Shown piece after piece: positions 28,301-39,688 of a stretch of 64,000 bases of DNA. Below the pieces are notes generated by a model that saw nothing but the letters and a program-made list of their open reading frames with translations, made no database searches and was not told where the DNA came from. The stretch's first letter is position 1, and each line of letters opens with the position of its first letter. The translations under genes were made by a program, and so were the position numbers. This DNA comes from Pseudoxanthomonas sp. CF125 (GTDB lineage: Bacteria; Pseudomonadota; Gammaproteobacteria; Xanthomonadales; Xanthomonadaceae): positions 1-64,000 of the forward strand of contig NZ_FNLD01000004.1 of assembly GCF_900104085.1 (NCBI RefSeq), in the 5' to 3' direction.

Positions 28301-29203
28301 ATGAGCAACCCGTCCGCTGGCGCCCCCGCTTCACCGGGAATGAAGTTCCGCGCCGCGCTGGCCGCTGAATCGCCCCTGCAGGTGATCGGCGCCATCAACG
28401 CCAACCACGCGCTGCTGGCCAAGCGCGCCGGCTATCGCGCCATTTATCTTTCTGGCGGCGGGGTCGCGGCCGGTTCGCTGGGCCTGCCGGACCTGGGCAT
28501 CAACACCCTGGAGGACGTGCTGGTGGACGTACGCCGGATCACCGACGTGTGCGACCTGCCGTTGCTGGTGGATATCGATACCGGTTTCGGCCCCAGCGCC
28601 TTCAACATCGAACGCACGGTGAAATCGCTGATCAAGGCCGGCGCGGCCGCCTGCCATATCGAAGACCAGGTGGGCGCCAAGCGTTGCGGCCACCGTCCGG
28701 GCAAGGAGATCGTGAGCGCCTCCGAAATGGTGGACCGGGTCAAGGCCGCCGCCGATGCCAAGACCGATCCCGACTTCTTCCTCATTGCACGCACCGATGC
28801 GATCCAGGTCGACGGCGTGGACGCGGCCATCGAACGCGCCATCGCCTGCGTGGAAGCCGGCGCCGACGGCATCTTCGCCGAGGCCGCCTACGACCTGCCC
28901 ACCTACCAGCGTTTCGTCGAAGCGGTGAGGGCGCCGGTGCTGGCAAACATCACCGAGTTCGGCAAGACGCCGCTGTTCACTCGCGAGGAACTGGCTTCGG
29001 TGGGCGTGGCTATCCAGCTTTATCCGCTGTCGGCGTTCCGCGCCATGAACAAGGCCGCTGAAGCCGTGTACACCGCGATACGCCGCGATGGCCACCAGAA
29101 GAATGTGGTGGACATGATGCAGACGCGCGAGGAGCTGTACGAGCGCATCGGCTATCACGAGTTCGAGCAGAAGTTGGATGCGTTGTTCGCTGCTAAGAAA
29201 TAG
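28301..29203 (+). CDS. prpB: 2-Methylisocitrate lyase
   Basis: Cleaves 2-methylisocitrate to pyruvate and succinate, the last step of the methylcitrate cycle. The 300-aa protein has the isocitrate-lyase-family catalytic loop KRCGH at residues 127-131, [18 protein letters not shown] near the N-terminus, and DIDTGFG and IEDQ as metal and substrate contacts. ATG 28301 is chosen with AGGAG at 28287-28291; the reading frame stays open far upstream, but that part is unconserved. First gene of prpB-prpC-acnD-prpF. Confidence 0.95.
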   Translation: MSNPSAGAPASPGMKFRAALAAESPLQVIGAINANHALLAKRAGYRAIYLSGGGVAAGSLGLPDLGINTLEDVLVDVRRITDVCDLPLLVDIDTGFGPSAFNIERTVKSLIKAGAAACHIEDQVGAKRCGHRPGKEIVSASEMVDRVKAAADAKTDPDFFLIARTDAIQVDGVDAAIERAIACVEAGADGIFAEAAYDLPTYQRFVEAVRAPVLANITEFGKTPLFTREELASVGVAIQLYPLSAFRAMNKAAEAVYTAIRRDGHQKNVVDMMQTREELYERIGYHEFEQKLDALFAAKK

Positions 29204-29276
29204 TTCTAACTCTTCTCCCTCTGGGAGAAACGGATGAGGATGTGGCGAAGCAGTGGCGGTTCACCGTCCATGATTC

Positions 29277-29319
29277 CGCCGTACCCTCACCCCAACCCCT
29301 CTCCCGGTGGGAGAGGGGC
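29277..29319 (+). repeat. 43-bp palindromic repeat between prpB and prpC
   Basis: CGCCGTACCCTCACCCCAAC plus the perfect hairpin CCCCTCTCCC-GGT-GGGAGAGGGG (29296-29318). The reverse complement recurs inside folC at 62489-62531, differing at one base by my count. A shorter hairpin TTCTCCC/GGGAGAA (29213-29229) lies just before it. It falls inside the operon, 24 bp before prpC. Confidence 0.88.
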
Positions 29320-29343
29320 TTTAAATCTAGACGAGGTGTTGAA

Positions 29344-30492
29344 ATGTCCGAGGCTGCAGTTCCGTTTAAACCCAAGAAGTCCGTCGCCCTGTCCGGCACC
29401 GCCGCGGGCAACACCGCGCTGTGCACGGTCGGCCGCAGCGGCAACGACCTGCATTACCGTGGTTACGACATCCTGGATATCGCGCGCGCTTCGGAGTTCG
29501 AGGAGATCGCCTACCTGCTGGTGCACGGCAAGCTGCCCAATCGCGCCGAGCTGGCCAGCTACAAGGCCAAACTGAAATCGCTGCGCGGCGTGCCGGCCGC
29601 GGTGAAGGCTGCTTTGGAACAACTGCCTGCGTCCGCGCATCCCATGGATGTGATGCGCACCGGCGTATCCGTGCTGGGTTGCGTGTCGCCGGAGAAGGAC
29701 GACCACAACCATCCCGGTGCGCGCGATATCGCTGACAAGCTGATGGCTTCGCTGGGTCCGATGCTGCTGTACTGGTACCACTGGAGCCACAATGGCAAGC
29801 GCATCGACACCGATACCGACGACGACAGCATCGGCGGACACTTCCTGCACCTGCTGCATGGCGAAAAACCGCGCGACTCGTGGGTGCAGGCGATGCACAC
29901 TTCGCTAATCCTGTACGCCGAGCACGAGTTCAACGCCTCCACCTTCGCCTGCCGGGTCATCGCCGGCACCGGCAGCGACATGTACAGCGCCATTGCCGGC
30001 GGCATCGGCGCGCTGCGCGGACCCAAGCATGGCGGTGCAAACGAAGTCGCGTTCGAAGTGCAGAAGCGCTACGAATCGCCCGACGAGGCCGAAGCGGACA
30101 TCAAGGCCCGCGTGGAGCGCAAGGAAGTGGTGATCGGTTTCGGCCACCCGGTCTACACCACCGGCGATCCGCGCAACCAGGTGATCAAGGACGTGGCCCG
30201 CGAACTGTCGGATGAGCAGGGCAGCCGCAAGATGTACGACATCGCCGAGCGTCTGGAAACGGTGATGTGGGACATCAAGAAGATGTTCCCCAACCTGGAC
30301 TGGTTCAGCGCGGTCAGCTACCACATGATGGGCGTGCCCACCGCCATGTTCACTCCTCTGTTCGTGATCGCCCGCACCAGCGGCTGGAGCGCGCACGTGA
30401 TCGAACAGCGCATCGACGGCAAGATCATCCGCCCCAGCGCCAATTACACCGGCCCGGAAGACCTCGCCTTCGTACCGCTCGACAAGCGCTGA
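29344..30492 (+). CDS. prpC: 2-Methylcitrate synthase
   Basis: Condenses propionyl-CoA with oxaloacetate to 2-methylcitrate. At 382 aa it is the short citrate synthase type typical of Prp[16 protein letters not shown] and [13 protein letters not shown] hold the catalytic histidines, [16 protein letters not shown] the aspartate, and [10 protein letters not shown] the conserved arginine. ATG 29344 gives the [18 protein letters not shown] start; longer reading translates the palindromic repeat and is rejected. Confidence 0.95.
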   Translation: MSEAAVPFKPKKSVALSGTAAGNTALCTVGRSGNDLHYRGYDILDIARASEFEEIAYLLVHGKLPNRAELASYKAKLKSLRGVPAAVKAALEQLPASAHPMDVMRTGVSVLGCVSPEKDDHNHPGARDIADKLMASLGPMLLYWYHWSHNGKRIDTDTDDDSIGGHFLHLLHGEKPRDSWVQAMHTSLILYAEHEFNASTFACRVIAGTGSDMYSAIAGGIGALRGPKHGGANEVAFEVQKRYESPDEAEADIKARVERKEVVIGFGHPVYTTGDPRNQVIKDVARELSDEQGSRKMYDIAERLETVMWDIKKMFPNLDWFSAVSYHMMGVPTAMFTPLFVIARTSGWSAHVIEQRIDGKIIRPSANYTGPEDLAFVPLDKR

Positions 30493-30499
30493 GCGACGC

Positions 30500-30524
30500 G
30501 CGGACAGGACTTTGTCCTGTCCGC
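30500..30524 (+). other. Perfect hairpin between prpC and acnD
   Basis: GCGGACAGGAC, loop TTT, GTCCTGTCCGC: an 11-bp perfect stem 7 bp after the prpC stop, without a T run. Likely an mRNA processing or stability signal, or a partial attenuator. Confidence 0.55.
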
Positions 30525-30568
30525 TTGCAACCGAGCCCCAGCGCCAGCAACCCCACGGATCGCCAGCC

Positions 30569-33163
30569 ATGAACACCCAGTACCGCAAACCCTTGCCCGG
30601 CACTTCGCTGGAATACTTCGACGCGCGCGCCGCAGTGGAAGCGATACGGCCCGGCGCTTACGCCACGTTGCCTTATACCTCGCGCGTGCTGGCCGAGAAT
30701 CTGGTGCGCCGCTGCGATCCGGACACGCTCACCGATTCGCTGAAGCAGTTGATCGAACGCAAACGCGATCTGGATTTTCCGTGGTTTCCGGCGCGCGTGG
30801 TCTGCCACGACATCCTGGGTCAGACCGCGCTGGTGGATCTGGCCGGTTTGCGCGACGCCATCGCCGAGCAGGGCGGCGATCCTGCGCAGGTCAATCCGGT
30901 GGTGCCGGTGCAGTTGATCGTCGACCATTCGCTGGCGGTGGAATGCGGCGGCTTCGATCCCGACGCCTTCGCCAAGAACCGCGCCATCGAGGACCGCCGC
31001 AACGAAGACCGTTTCCATTTCATCGAATGGACGCGCCAGGCCTTCAAGAACATGGAAGTGATTCCGCCGGGCAACGGGATCATGCACCAGATCAACCTGG
31101 AGAAGATGTCGCCGGTGGTGCAGGTGCGCGACGGCGTGGCTTTTCCGGACACCTGCGTGGGCACCGACAGCCACACGCCGCACGTGGACGCGCTGGGCGT
31201 GATCGCGATAGGCGTCGGCGGATTGGAAGCGGAGAACGTGATGCTGGGCCGCGCCTCGTGGATGCGCCTGCCGGAAATCGTCGGCGTGCAGCTGACGGGC
31301 AGGCCGCAGCCCGGCATCACCGCCACCGACGTGGTGCTGGCGCTGACCGAATTCCTGCGCAAGTCGAAAGTAGTCGGCGCCTGGTTGGAATTCCACGGTC
31401 AAGGCGCTGCGGCGCTAACCCTGGGCGACCGGGCGACCATTTCCAACATGGCGCCGGAATACGGCGCGACCGCGGCGATGTTCTCCATCGATTCCCAGAC
31501 CATCGATTACCTGCGCCTGACCGGCCGCGAGGAACAACAGGTGAAGTTGGTGGAGCTGTACGCGCGCCACACCGGCTTGTGGTCCGACAGCCTGGAGCAG
31601 GCACAATACGAGCGCACGCTGCAGTTCGACCTGTCCAGCGTGGTGCGCAACATGGCCGGTCCGTCGAATCCGCACGCGCGTGTGGCCACCAGCGATCTTG
31701 CCGCCAAGGGCATCGCCGGCGCATGGGAAGAAACGCCAGGACTGATGCCCGACGGCGCGGTGATCATCGCCGCCATCACCAGCTGCACCAATACCAGCAA
31801 TCCGCGCAACGTGATTGCCGCCGCATTGCTGGCGCGCAACGCAAATCGCCTGGGACTGGCGCGCAAGCCGTGGGTTAAGACCTCGCTCGCACCTGGTTCC
31901 AAAGCCGTGAAGCTGTACCTGGACGAAAGCGGCCTGATGACGGAACTGGAGGCGCTGGGCTTCGGCGTGGTCGGTTTCGCCTGCACCACCTGCAACGGCA
32001 TGTCCGGCGCGCTGGACCCTGTTATCCAGCAGGAAATCATCGACCGCGATCTGTATGCGACCGCCGTGCTGTCGGGCAACCGCAACTTCGATGGCCGTAT
32101 CCATCCGTATGCGAAGCAGGCTTTCCTCGCATCGCCCGCGCTGGTGGTGGCCTATGCCATCGCCGGCACCATCCGTTTCGACATCGAGAAGGACGTGCTG
32201 GGCGTGGTCGATGGCAAAGAGATCCGGCTGAAGGACCTCTGGCCCAGCGACGAGGAGATCGATGCGGTAGTGAAGGCGTCGGTGAAGCCGGAGCAGTTCC
32301 GCAGCGTGTACGCGCCGATGTTCAACGTACGCGTCGAACACGGTCCCAAGGTCGAACCGCTGTACGACTGGCGCGGCATGAGCACCTACATCCGCCGCCC
32401 GCCGTACTGGGAAGGCGCGCTGGCGGGCGAACGCACCTTGCGCGGCATGCGGCCGCTGGCGGTGCTGCCGGACAACATCACCACCGACCATCTGTCGCCC
32501 TCCAACGCGATCATGCTCGACAGCGCCGCCGGCGAGTACCTGGCGAAGATGGGCGTGCCCGAAGAAGACTTCAATTCCTACGCCACCCATCGCGGCGATC
32601 ATCTGACCGCCCAGCGCGCAACCTTCGCCAATCCCAAACTGTTCAACGAAATGGTGCGCAATGCCGATGGCGGCGTAAAGCAGGGTTCGCTGGCGCGCGT
32701 CGAACCGGAAGGCAGGGTGATGCGTATGTGGGAAGCGATAGAAACCTACATGGAGCGCAGGCAGCCATTGATCATCATCGCCGGCGCCGACTACGGCCAG
32801 GGATCCTCGCGCGACTGGGCCGCCAAGGGCGTGCGCCTGGCCGGCGTAGAAGCGATCGCCGCCGAAGGTTTCGAACGCATCCACCGCACCAACCTGATCG
32901 GCATGGGCGTGCTGCCGCTGGAGTTTAAACCCGGCACCGACCGCAACACGCTGGGCATCGACGGTACCGAGACTTTCGATGTGATCGGCGAACCCGCTCC
33001 GCGCGCCGAATTGACTCTGGTGATCCATCGCCGCAACGGCGAGCGCGTGGAAGTTCCCGTCATCTGTCGCCTGGACAGCGACGAAGAGGTATCGATCTAC
33101 GAAGCCGGCGGTGTGCTGCAGCGCTTCGCGCAGGATTTTCTTGAATCGTCCAAGGCCGCCTGA
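30569..33163 (+). CDS. acnD: Fe/S-dependent 2-methylcitrate dehydratase AcnD
   Basis: An aconitase-family dehydratase (864 aa) that converts 2-methylcitrate to 2-methyl-trans-aconitate in the PrpF-dependent route. The [4Fe-4S] cysteines are seen in ITSCTNTSNPRNV and FACTTCNGMSG. GTDSHTPHVDALGVIAIGVGG and the C-terminal swivel domain with GADYGQGSSRDWAAKG are family blocks. Its position directly before prpF identifies AcnD rather than AcnA. ATG 30569 has no strong RBS. Confidence 0.93.
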   Translation: MNTQYRKPLPGTSLEYFDARAAVEAIRPGAYATLPYTSRVLAENLVRRCDPDTLTDSLKQLIERKRDLDFPWFPARVVCHDILGQTALVDLAGLRDAIAEQGGDPAQVNPVVPVQLIVDHSLAVECGGFDPDAFAKNRAIEDRRNEDRFHFIEWTRQAFKNMEVIPPGNGIMHQINLEKMSPVVQVRDGVAFPDTCVGTDSHTPHVDALGVIAIGVGGLEAENVMLGRASWMRLPEIVGVQLTGRPQPGITATDVVLALTEFLRKSKVVGAWLEFHGQGAAALTLGDRATISNMAPEYGATAAMFSIDSQTIDYLRLTGREEQQVKLVELYARHTGLWSDSLEQAQYERTLQFDLSSVVRNMAGPSNPHARVATSDLAAKGIAGAWEETPGLMPDGAVIIAAITSCTNTSNPRNVIAAALLARNANRLGLARKPWVKTSLAPGSKAVKLYLDESGLMTELEALGFGVVGFACTTCNGMSGALDPVIQQEIIDRDLYATAVLSGNRNFDGRIHPYAKQAFLASPALVVAYAIAGTIRFDIEKDVLGVVDGKEIRLKDLWPSDEEIDAVVKASVKPEQFRSVYAPMFNVRVEHGPKVEPLYDWRGMSTYIRRPPYWEGALAGERTLRGMRPLAVLPDNITTDHLSPSNAIMLDSAAGEYLAKMGVPEEDFNSYATHRGDHLTAQRATFANPKLFNEMVRNADGGVKQGSLARVEPEGRVMRMWEAIETYMERRQPLIIIAGADYGQGSSRDWAAKGVRLAGVEAIAAEGFERIHRTNLIGMGVLPLEFKPGTDRNTLGIDGTETFDVIGEPAPRAELTLVIHRRNGERVEVPVICRLDSDEEVSIYEAGGVLQRFAQDFLESSKAA

Positions 33164-33176
33164 CCGGAGAGCCGCA

Positions 33177-34370
33177 ATGCCGCACGTCCCGCAAATCAGC
33201 ATTCCCGCCACCTACATGCGCGGCGGCACCAGCAAGGGCGTGTTCTTCCGCCTGCAGGACCTGCCCACGGCGGCGCAGGTTCCGGGCAAGGCGCGCGATG
33301 CATTGCTGTTGCGGGTGATCGGCTCGCCCGATCCCTACGGCAAGCACACCGATGGCATGGGCGGCGCCACGTCCAGCACCAGCAAGGTGGTGATCATCGC
33401 GCCGGCTTCGCAGCCCGGCCATGACGTCGACTATCTGTACGGGCAGGTTCCGCTCAACGAAAGCTTCATCGACTGGAGCGGCAACTGCGGCAACCTGTCT
33501 TCGGCGGTCGGTCCGTTCGCCATTTCCAATGGCTTTATCGATCCGGCGCGCGTTCCGCGCGACGGGATCTGCACGGTGCGCATCTGGCAGGCGAACATCG
33601 GCAAGACCATCATTGCGCATGTGCCGGTCATCGATGGCCGGGTGCAGGAGACCGGGGACTTCGAACTGGACGGCGTGACTTTTCCGGCCGCCGAAATCCA
33701 GCTGGAGTTCCTCGACCCCGCCGATGAAGGCGATGGCGAAGGCGGCGGCGCCATGTTCCCCACCGGCAATCTTGTCGATGAACTCCAGATACCGGGTGTG
33801 GGTACGTTCAAGGCCACCATGATCAATGCCGGTGTACCCACGATCTTCGTCGATGCCGCCGCATTGGGTTACGACGGCACCGAATTGCAGGGTGCGATCA
33901 ACGAAGACAAGGCGGCACTGGCCAAGCTGGAAGCCATTCGCGCGCACGGCGCCGTGCGCATGGGCCTGATCGGCGATGCCGCCCAGGCTGCGGCACGCCC
34001 GCTGACGCCGAAGATCGCCTTTGTCGCGCCACCGAAGGACTATGTTTCCTCCAGCGGCAAGCCGGTGCGCGCGGCCGACATCGATCTGCTGGCCCGCGCC
34101 ATCTCCATGGGCAAACTGCACCACGCGATGATGGGCACCGCTTCGGTGGCCATCGCTTCGGCCGCGGCGGTGCCGGGCACGCTGGTCAACGCAGCCGCGG
34201 GTGGCGGCACCCGCGAAGCCATCGTCTTCGGACATCCCTCCGGCACTCTGCGCGTGGGCGCCGAGGCGAAACAGGCCGAGGGTCAATGGACGGTGGCCAA
34301 GGCCATCATGAGCCGCAGTGCACGGGTGCTGATGGAAGGCGCGGTGCGGGTGCCCGGCGAGGTCCTGTAG
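33177..34370 (+). CDS. prpF: 2-Methylaconitate cis-trans isomerase PrpF
   Basis: Isomerises 2-methyl-trans-aconitate, the AcnD product, to the cis form. The 397-aa protein has the diagnostic PATYMRGGTSKGVFF N-terminus, DGMGGATSSTSKV, and DWSGNCGNLSSAVGPFA with the conserved cysteine. Two repeated halves, as in diaminopimelate epimerase-like folds, are expected. GGAG precedes ATG 33177, and only 13 bp separate it from acnD. The stop TAG is part of a short palindrome. Confidence 0.95.
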   Translation: MPHVPQISIPATYMRGGTSKGVFFRLQDLPTAAQVPGKARDALLLRVIGSPDPYGKHTDGMGGATSSTSKVVIIAPASQPGHDVDYLYGQVPLNESFIDWSGNCGNLSSAVGPFAISNGFIDPARVPRDGICTVRIWQANIGKTIIAHVPVIDGRVQETGDFELDGVTFPAAEIQLEFLDPADEGDGEGGGAMFPTGNLVDELQIPGVGTFKATMINAGVPTIFVDAAALGYDGTELQGAINEDKAALAKLEAIRAHGAVRMGLIGDAAQAAARPLTPKIAFVAPPKDYVSSSGKPVRAADIDLLARAISMGKLHHAMMGTASVAIASAAAVPGTLVNAAAGGGTREAIVFGHPSGTLRVGAEAKQAEGQWTVAKAIMSRSARVLMEGAVRVPGEVL

Positions 34371-34371
34371 G

Positions 34372-34387
34372 GCCGGGCTTGCCCGGC
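34372..34387 (+). terminator. Short hairpin at the prpF stop
   Basis: GCCGGG, loop CTTG, CCCGGC, beginning 2 bp after the TAG stop; followed by AGCTCTT rather than a T run. Weak terminator candidate. Confidence 0.35.
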
Positions 34388-34573
34388 AGCTCTTCGCTCC
34401 GCTGGGCCGCCCCTCCACCCCCAAAGACAAGGGCAGCCGAGTAAGCTCTGCGGGGGCTGTGTGGCTGCATTTGTGACCCTCATAACGGACGTGCCGCCGT
34501 GGGTCTGCAAACCTCTACGCGGGGAATTTTCGTAATGACGAGGGCGCCGCTTGGCCGGGCGCAAGGGGAGTCA

Positions 34574-35107
34574 ATGGACGCCGCAGAACTGTATTTCAAG
34601 ACCGATGCCGGCAAGCAGGAGATCCTGGACCGCGGGCGCAAGCTGCCTGCGGCGATGCGTTCGCTGCTGCTGATGGTTGACGGTCAGCGCGATCATGCGC
34701 AATTGCGCGAGCTGATGGCGGGCTTGCATGCGCCAGATAACGCGCTGGAACAACTGCTGGTCATGGGTCTGGTCAGGCGCCAGGAGTCGGCATTGCCGGC
34801 ACGGGCAGCTGCGGCACCGCCGGCACCGCCGGTATCACCCATATCGCCCATATCGCCATTGCCGGGCGAAGTGAAGCTGCCTGCGGATTTCGGCCGCTAC
34901 CGCAGTCTCTATGAAATCGTCACCGACACCGTGCGCAGGCACATCGGTCTGAAAGGTTATTTCCTACAGTTGAAAATAGAGAAATGCGCCGATGTGGACG
35001 CGCTGCTGGCGTTGCTGCCGGAAATCGCCACGGCGCTGACCAAGGCCAAGGACCACACCTTCGCCAGCGAATGGCTGGCGCGCACGCGCGCGGAAGTACA
35101 GGCCTGA
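34574..35107 (+). CDS. Conserved hypothetical protein (177 aa)
   Basis: No function recognised. The N-terminal part (ELYFKTDAGKQEILDRGRKLPAAMRSLLLMVDGQRDHAQL, residues 4-43) follows a pattern I have seen in uncharacterised beta- and gammaproteobacterial proteins. A Pro/Ala/Ser linker with PPAPPVSPISPISPLPG (about residues 85-100) then leads to a helical C-terminal domain (YEIVTDTVRRHIGLKGYFLQLKIE). No signal peptide. GGGGAG at 34565-34570 supports ATG 34574. The linker suggests two domains, perhaps an adaptor or regulator. Confidence 0.72.
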   Translation: MDAAELYFKTDAGKQEILDRGRKLPAAMRSLLLMVDGQRDHAQLRELMAGLHAPDNALEQLLVMGLVRRQESALPARAAAAPPAPPVSPISPISPLPGEVKLPADFGRYRSLYEIVTDTVRRHIGLKGYFLQLKIEKCADVDALLALLPEIATALTKAKDHTFASEWLARTRAEVQA

Positions 35108-35112
35108 GCAAG

Positions 35113-35138
35113 GGCAGGGCCGTGCGCCGTGCCCTGCC
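35113..35138. terminator. Bidirectional terminator candidate
   Basis: GGCAGGGC, loop of 10, GCCCTGCC between two convergent genes, followed by TTCGTCTT. Confidence 0.5.
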
Positions 35139-35144
35139 TTCGTC

Positions 35145-35753
35145 TTAAAGACCTTCGGCCGCCATCGCGGCAGCGACGCCGCCGTCGGCGCGCATGCGGT
35201 CGAAGAAGCGTTCCAGGTTACCCAAACCCGACAGATCGACCTGCGTGGCCCTGGCCCAGCGCAAAGCCACGAACAGATAGGGATCGGCGATGGAACGGGC
35301 GCCGGTCAACCAATCCTTGCCGGCAAGCTGCGCGTCCAGACGCTCGAACAAGCCACGCAGTTTCTGCCGCGCGTTGTCCTTGCTCTTTTCGATCATGGCT
35401 TCGTCGCCCAGGAATCGCGTAGACCCGAATATCGGGTGGAATGCGGGATGCACGTCGGCGTTGAGGAAAGCCAGCCAGCGGTTGATCTCGGCGCGGCTCT
35501 TCGGCGTGCCATCGCCGCCCAGGCCCGATTCGGGAAAAGTATCTGCGAGGAAATTCAGGATCGCCGCGTTTTGAGTCAACACCCAGCCATCGACCTCCAG
35601 CACCGGCACGGCACCGGCAGGATTGAGTGCGAGATATTCGGGCGTCTTCATGCCTGCCGCATCCATGACTTGCAAGTCGAATGGCTTGCCGATCCAGCGC
35701 AGCGCGATATGGTCGGACAGCGAACAGGCGCCGGGTTTGGTGTACAGCTTCAT
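35145..35753 (-). CDS. Glutathione S-transferase (beta class-like)
   Basis: A 202-aa two-domain GST. The N-terminal thioredoxin-like part MKLYTKPGACSLSDHIALRW places a cysteine at position 10, as in bacterial beta-class GSTs. NPAGAVPVLEVDGWVLTQNAAILNFLAD holds the cis-proline and the glutathione gamma-Glu contact. The helical C-terminal domain includes the N-capping motif SIADPYLFVALRW. It would conjugate or reduce electrophiles with glutathione in the cytoplasm. ATG 35753 is preferred over one 15 bp upstream. Confidence 0.9.
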   Translation of the reverse strand: MKLYTKPGACSLSDHIALRWIGKPFDLQVMDAAGMKTPEYLALNPAGAVPVLEVDGWVLTQNAAILNFLADTFPESGLGGDGTPKSRAEINRWLAFLNADVHPAFHPIFGSTRFLGDEAMIEKSKDNARQKLRGLFERLDAQLAGKDWLTGARSIADPYLFVALRWARATQVDLSGLGNLERFFDRMRADGGVAAAMAAEGL

Positions 35754-35765
35754 GCGCGACATCTC

Positions 35766-35801
35766 CAAAGAAAAACGGGCGGGGAATATTCCCAGCCCGT
35801 T
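35766..35801 (-). terminator. Terminator of the SleB-like gene
   Basis: Read on the minus strand: AACGGGC, an inner GGGAATATTCCC palindrome, GCCCGTT, then TTTTTCTTT. A strong rho-independent signal that ends 12 bp before the GST start codon and insulates the two genes. Confidence 0.75.
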
Positions 35802-35867
35802 CTCGTATTGTCGATGCGGCGAAAGTAAAGCCCCGTTACGAAGCGACCGTTGCTTAAGCGGCTGTTA

Positions 35868-36323
35868 CTAGGATTTCGGCTTCAGCTTCTGCACGCGCAG
35901 GAAGGTGTGATCGCCGATGGTGGCCACCTGGTAGGCGTTGCGCCAGCTCGGGCTGGCGATGTTGTGCGCCATGAAGTGGCTGGCGCCGGGGACGATCTCC
36001 TTGCGCTGGCCGGGCGGCAAAGCCCAGTTGCGTTCGGCGCCCAGGGCGACGTTGATCGATTTGGCCCAGGCATCCGAATTCTGCAAGCGGGTGCCGGGCG
36101 CCACCAGGGTCGGGGCGAACTGCTTGCGGGCGGTGACGACTTCGCACATCGAATCGCCCCACAGGCCGCTGTCCAGGCGGCGCAGGGCCACCTCGGCCAC
36201 GGCCTGCTGGCCGCGCAGGGTCTGGTCGCGGGCTTCCAGATAAACGGTGGTGCTGAGGCAGAGCGAGTCTGCGGCGGGCTGCGGCAACATGTGCGACAGC
36301 CAGAGAATCCAAGCCAACTTCAT
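35868..36323 (-). CDS. SleB-like cell wall hydrolase (Hydrolase_2)
   Basis: A 151-aa protein resembling the SleB/CwlJ catalytic domain that acts on peptidoglycan. LSTTVYLEARDQTLRGQQAVAEVALRRL (residues 23-50) carries the catalytic glutamate in YLEAR. CEVVTARKQFAPT and PGASHFMAHN are the other conserved blocks. The short hydrophobic N-terminus may be a signal sequence. AAGGAG lies upstream of the ATG. Probably a cell wall remodelling enzyme; no spore genes are implied. Confidence 0.85.
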   Translation of the reverse strand: MKLAWILWLSHMLPQPAADSLCLSTTVYLEARDQTLRGQQAVAEVALRRLDSGLWGDSMCEVVTARKQFAPTLVAPGTRLQNSDAWAKSINVALGAERNWALPPGQRKEIVPGASHFMAHNIASPSWRNAYQVATIGDHTFLRVQKLKPKS

Positions 36324-36611
36324 TGAAACGAACTCCTTGCTCCGTCTTGGCAGCGTCCGCGCGCCCTTCCTCAGGAAAGGAGCGTTGGGTAGACACGGCG
36401 TCAGGGCGTCATGGGGAGGCAGCTACTCCGACGAGCTGCCCGAGGCCGGCCAGAAGGTGCAATCAGGGCCGGGGTGGCTCGCCAGTTGGAACGGGGGCGG
36501 GCCGAAAAAGTTGGCGCAAGGTAAGGGCCCAACCCCCAACCCCGCCTGAACCCCTAAGCTTGACAATCATGCTAAGTGCTTGATTGGAAATGGAGTCTTT
36601 GCTCTGAACTC
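36324..36611. other. Gap without recognisable gene
   Basis: Upstream region of the SleB-like gene. I see its RBS but no clear promoter, no supported ORF and no repeat in this stretch; the palindromes begin at 36612. Confidence 0.5.
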
Positions 36612-36636
36612 TCCCTTCTCCCGGTAGGAGAAGGGA
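36612..36636. repeat. Palindrome TCCCTTCTCC/GGAGAAGGGA
   Basis: Perfect 10-bp stem with loop CGGTA. It resembles the hairpin of the 29277 repeat in layout (CCCTTCTCCCGGTAGGAG) but not in arm sequence. Confidence 0.7.
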
Positions 36637-36645
36637 ACTACACAC

Positions 36646-38932
<2,287 letters not shown>

Positions 38933-38952
38933 CCGGAAAGAGTCGTTCAGCT

Positions 38953-39585
38953 CTATGGCGCAGCTTCGGTGACGACGTTGCCAGCCAGCACCCGTGGCTT
39001 GGGCGCGAACCAGCGCATCGTCACCGCGCACATCGGGCCAATGGAGAGCGCGAAGACCAGCGTTCCCCAGCCCGCATCGCCGCCCATCGACCAGCCTGCC
39101 ACCAGCACGCTGGCCTCTATCAGGGTGCGCACCAGGCCGATGGGCCAGCCGGTACGGCGATGCAGGCCGGTCATCAGGCCATCGCGAGGGCCGGGACCGA
39201 AGTTCGCGCCTATGTACATGCCGGTCGCCAGCGCCAGGATCAGCAAGCCGCTGACGAAGGCGGGGATCTGTTGCCACAGCCCCTGAAATTCCGGGAACAG
39301 CCAGAGTCCGAACTGCGCGCTGGGGCCGATCAGCAACACGTTGAGCACCGTGCCCAGCCCGGGCTTCTGGCGAATGGGAATCCACAGCAAAAGCACGACC
39401 AGGCCGATCAAATTGGTCAACGCGCCGAACGACCAGCCGGTCTGTTCCGACAAGCCCTGCGTCAATACGTCCCACGGCGCGATGCCCAGGCTGGCGCGCA
39501 CCATCAGGCTGATCCCTATTCCATAGAGGAACAAGCCCAGGAGGAGTTGGGCGAAACGGCGTGCGAACAGGGGAGGCAAAGCCAT
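38953..39585 (-). CDS. YczE/YitT-like membrane protein
   Basis: A 210-aa integral membrane protein of unknown function. RFAQLLLGLFLYGIGISLMVRASLGIAPWDVLTQGLSE at the N-terminus, and GMYIGANFGPGPRDGLMTGLHRRTG in the centre, match the YczE/YitT-type family. About five or six hydrophobic segments. ATG 39585 is chosen since the open frame upstream is unconserved. The LysE-type gene ends 103 bp upstream on the same strand. Confidence 0.82.
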   Translation of the reverse strand: MALPPLFARRFAQLLLGLFLYGIGISLMVRASLGIAPWDVLTQGLSEQTGWSFGALTNLIGLVVLLLWIPIRQKPGLGTVLNVLLIGPSAQFGLWLFPEFQGLWQQIPAFVSGLLILALATGMYIGANFGPGPRDGLMTGLHRRTGWPIGLVRTLIEASVLVAGWSMGGDAGWGTLVFALSIGPMCAVTMRWFAPKPRVLAGNVVTEAAP

Positions 39586-39688
39586 GCGTGCGATTCCAGT
39601 ACGGAGAACGATTCTATCGGCCGCATGCAGCGCATGCCTGCGACGCTCAGTTCCAACCGGCGAGCGCCGGCTTGCCGCGCTGCGCCGC

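Noticed and set aside
29242-29343. Upstream extension of prpC through the palindromic repeat
   Set aside because: The residues translate the repeat ([11 protein letters not shown]); the family start is at 29344.
31415-33211. Minus-strand open frame of 598 codons opposite acnD
   Set aside because: Shadow of acnD; composition is typical of antisense GC-rich sequence.
34471-34490. TGTGA-N6-TAACG resembling a CRP/Clp site upstream of the 177-aa gene
   Set aside because: Only the left half matches the TGTGA-N6-TCACA consensus.
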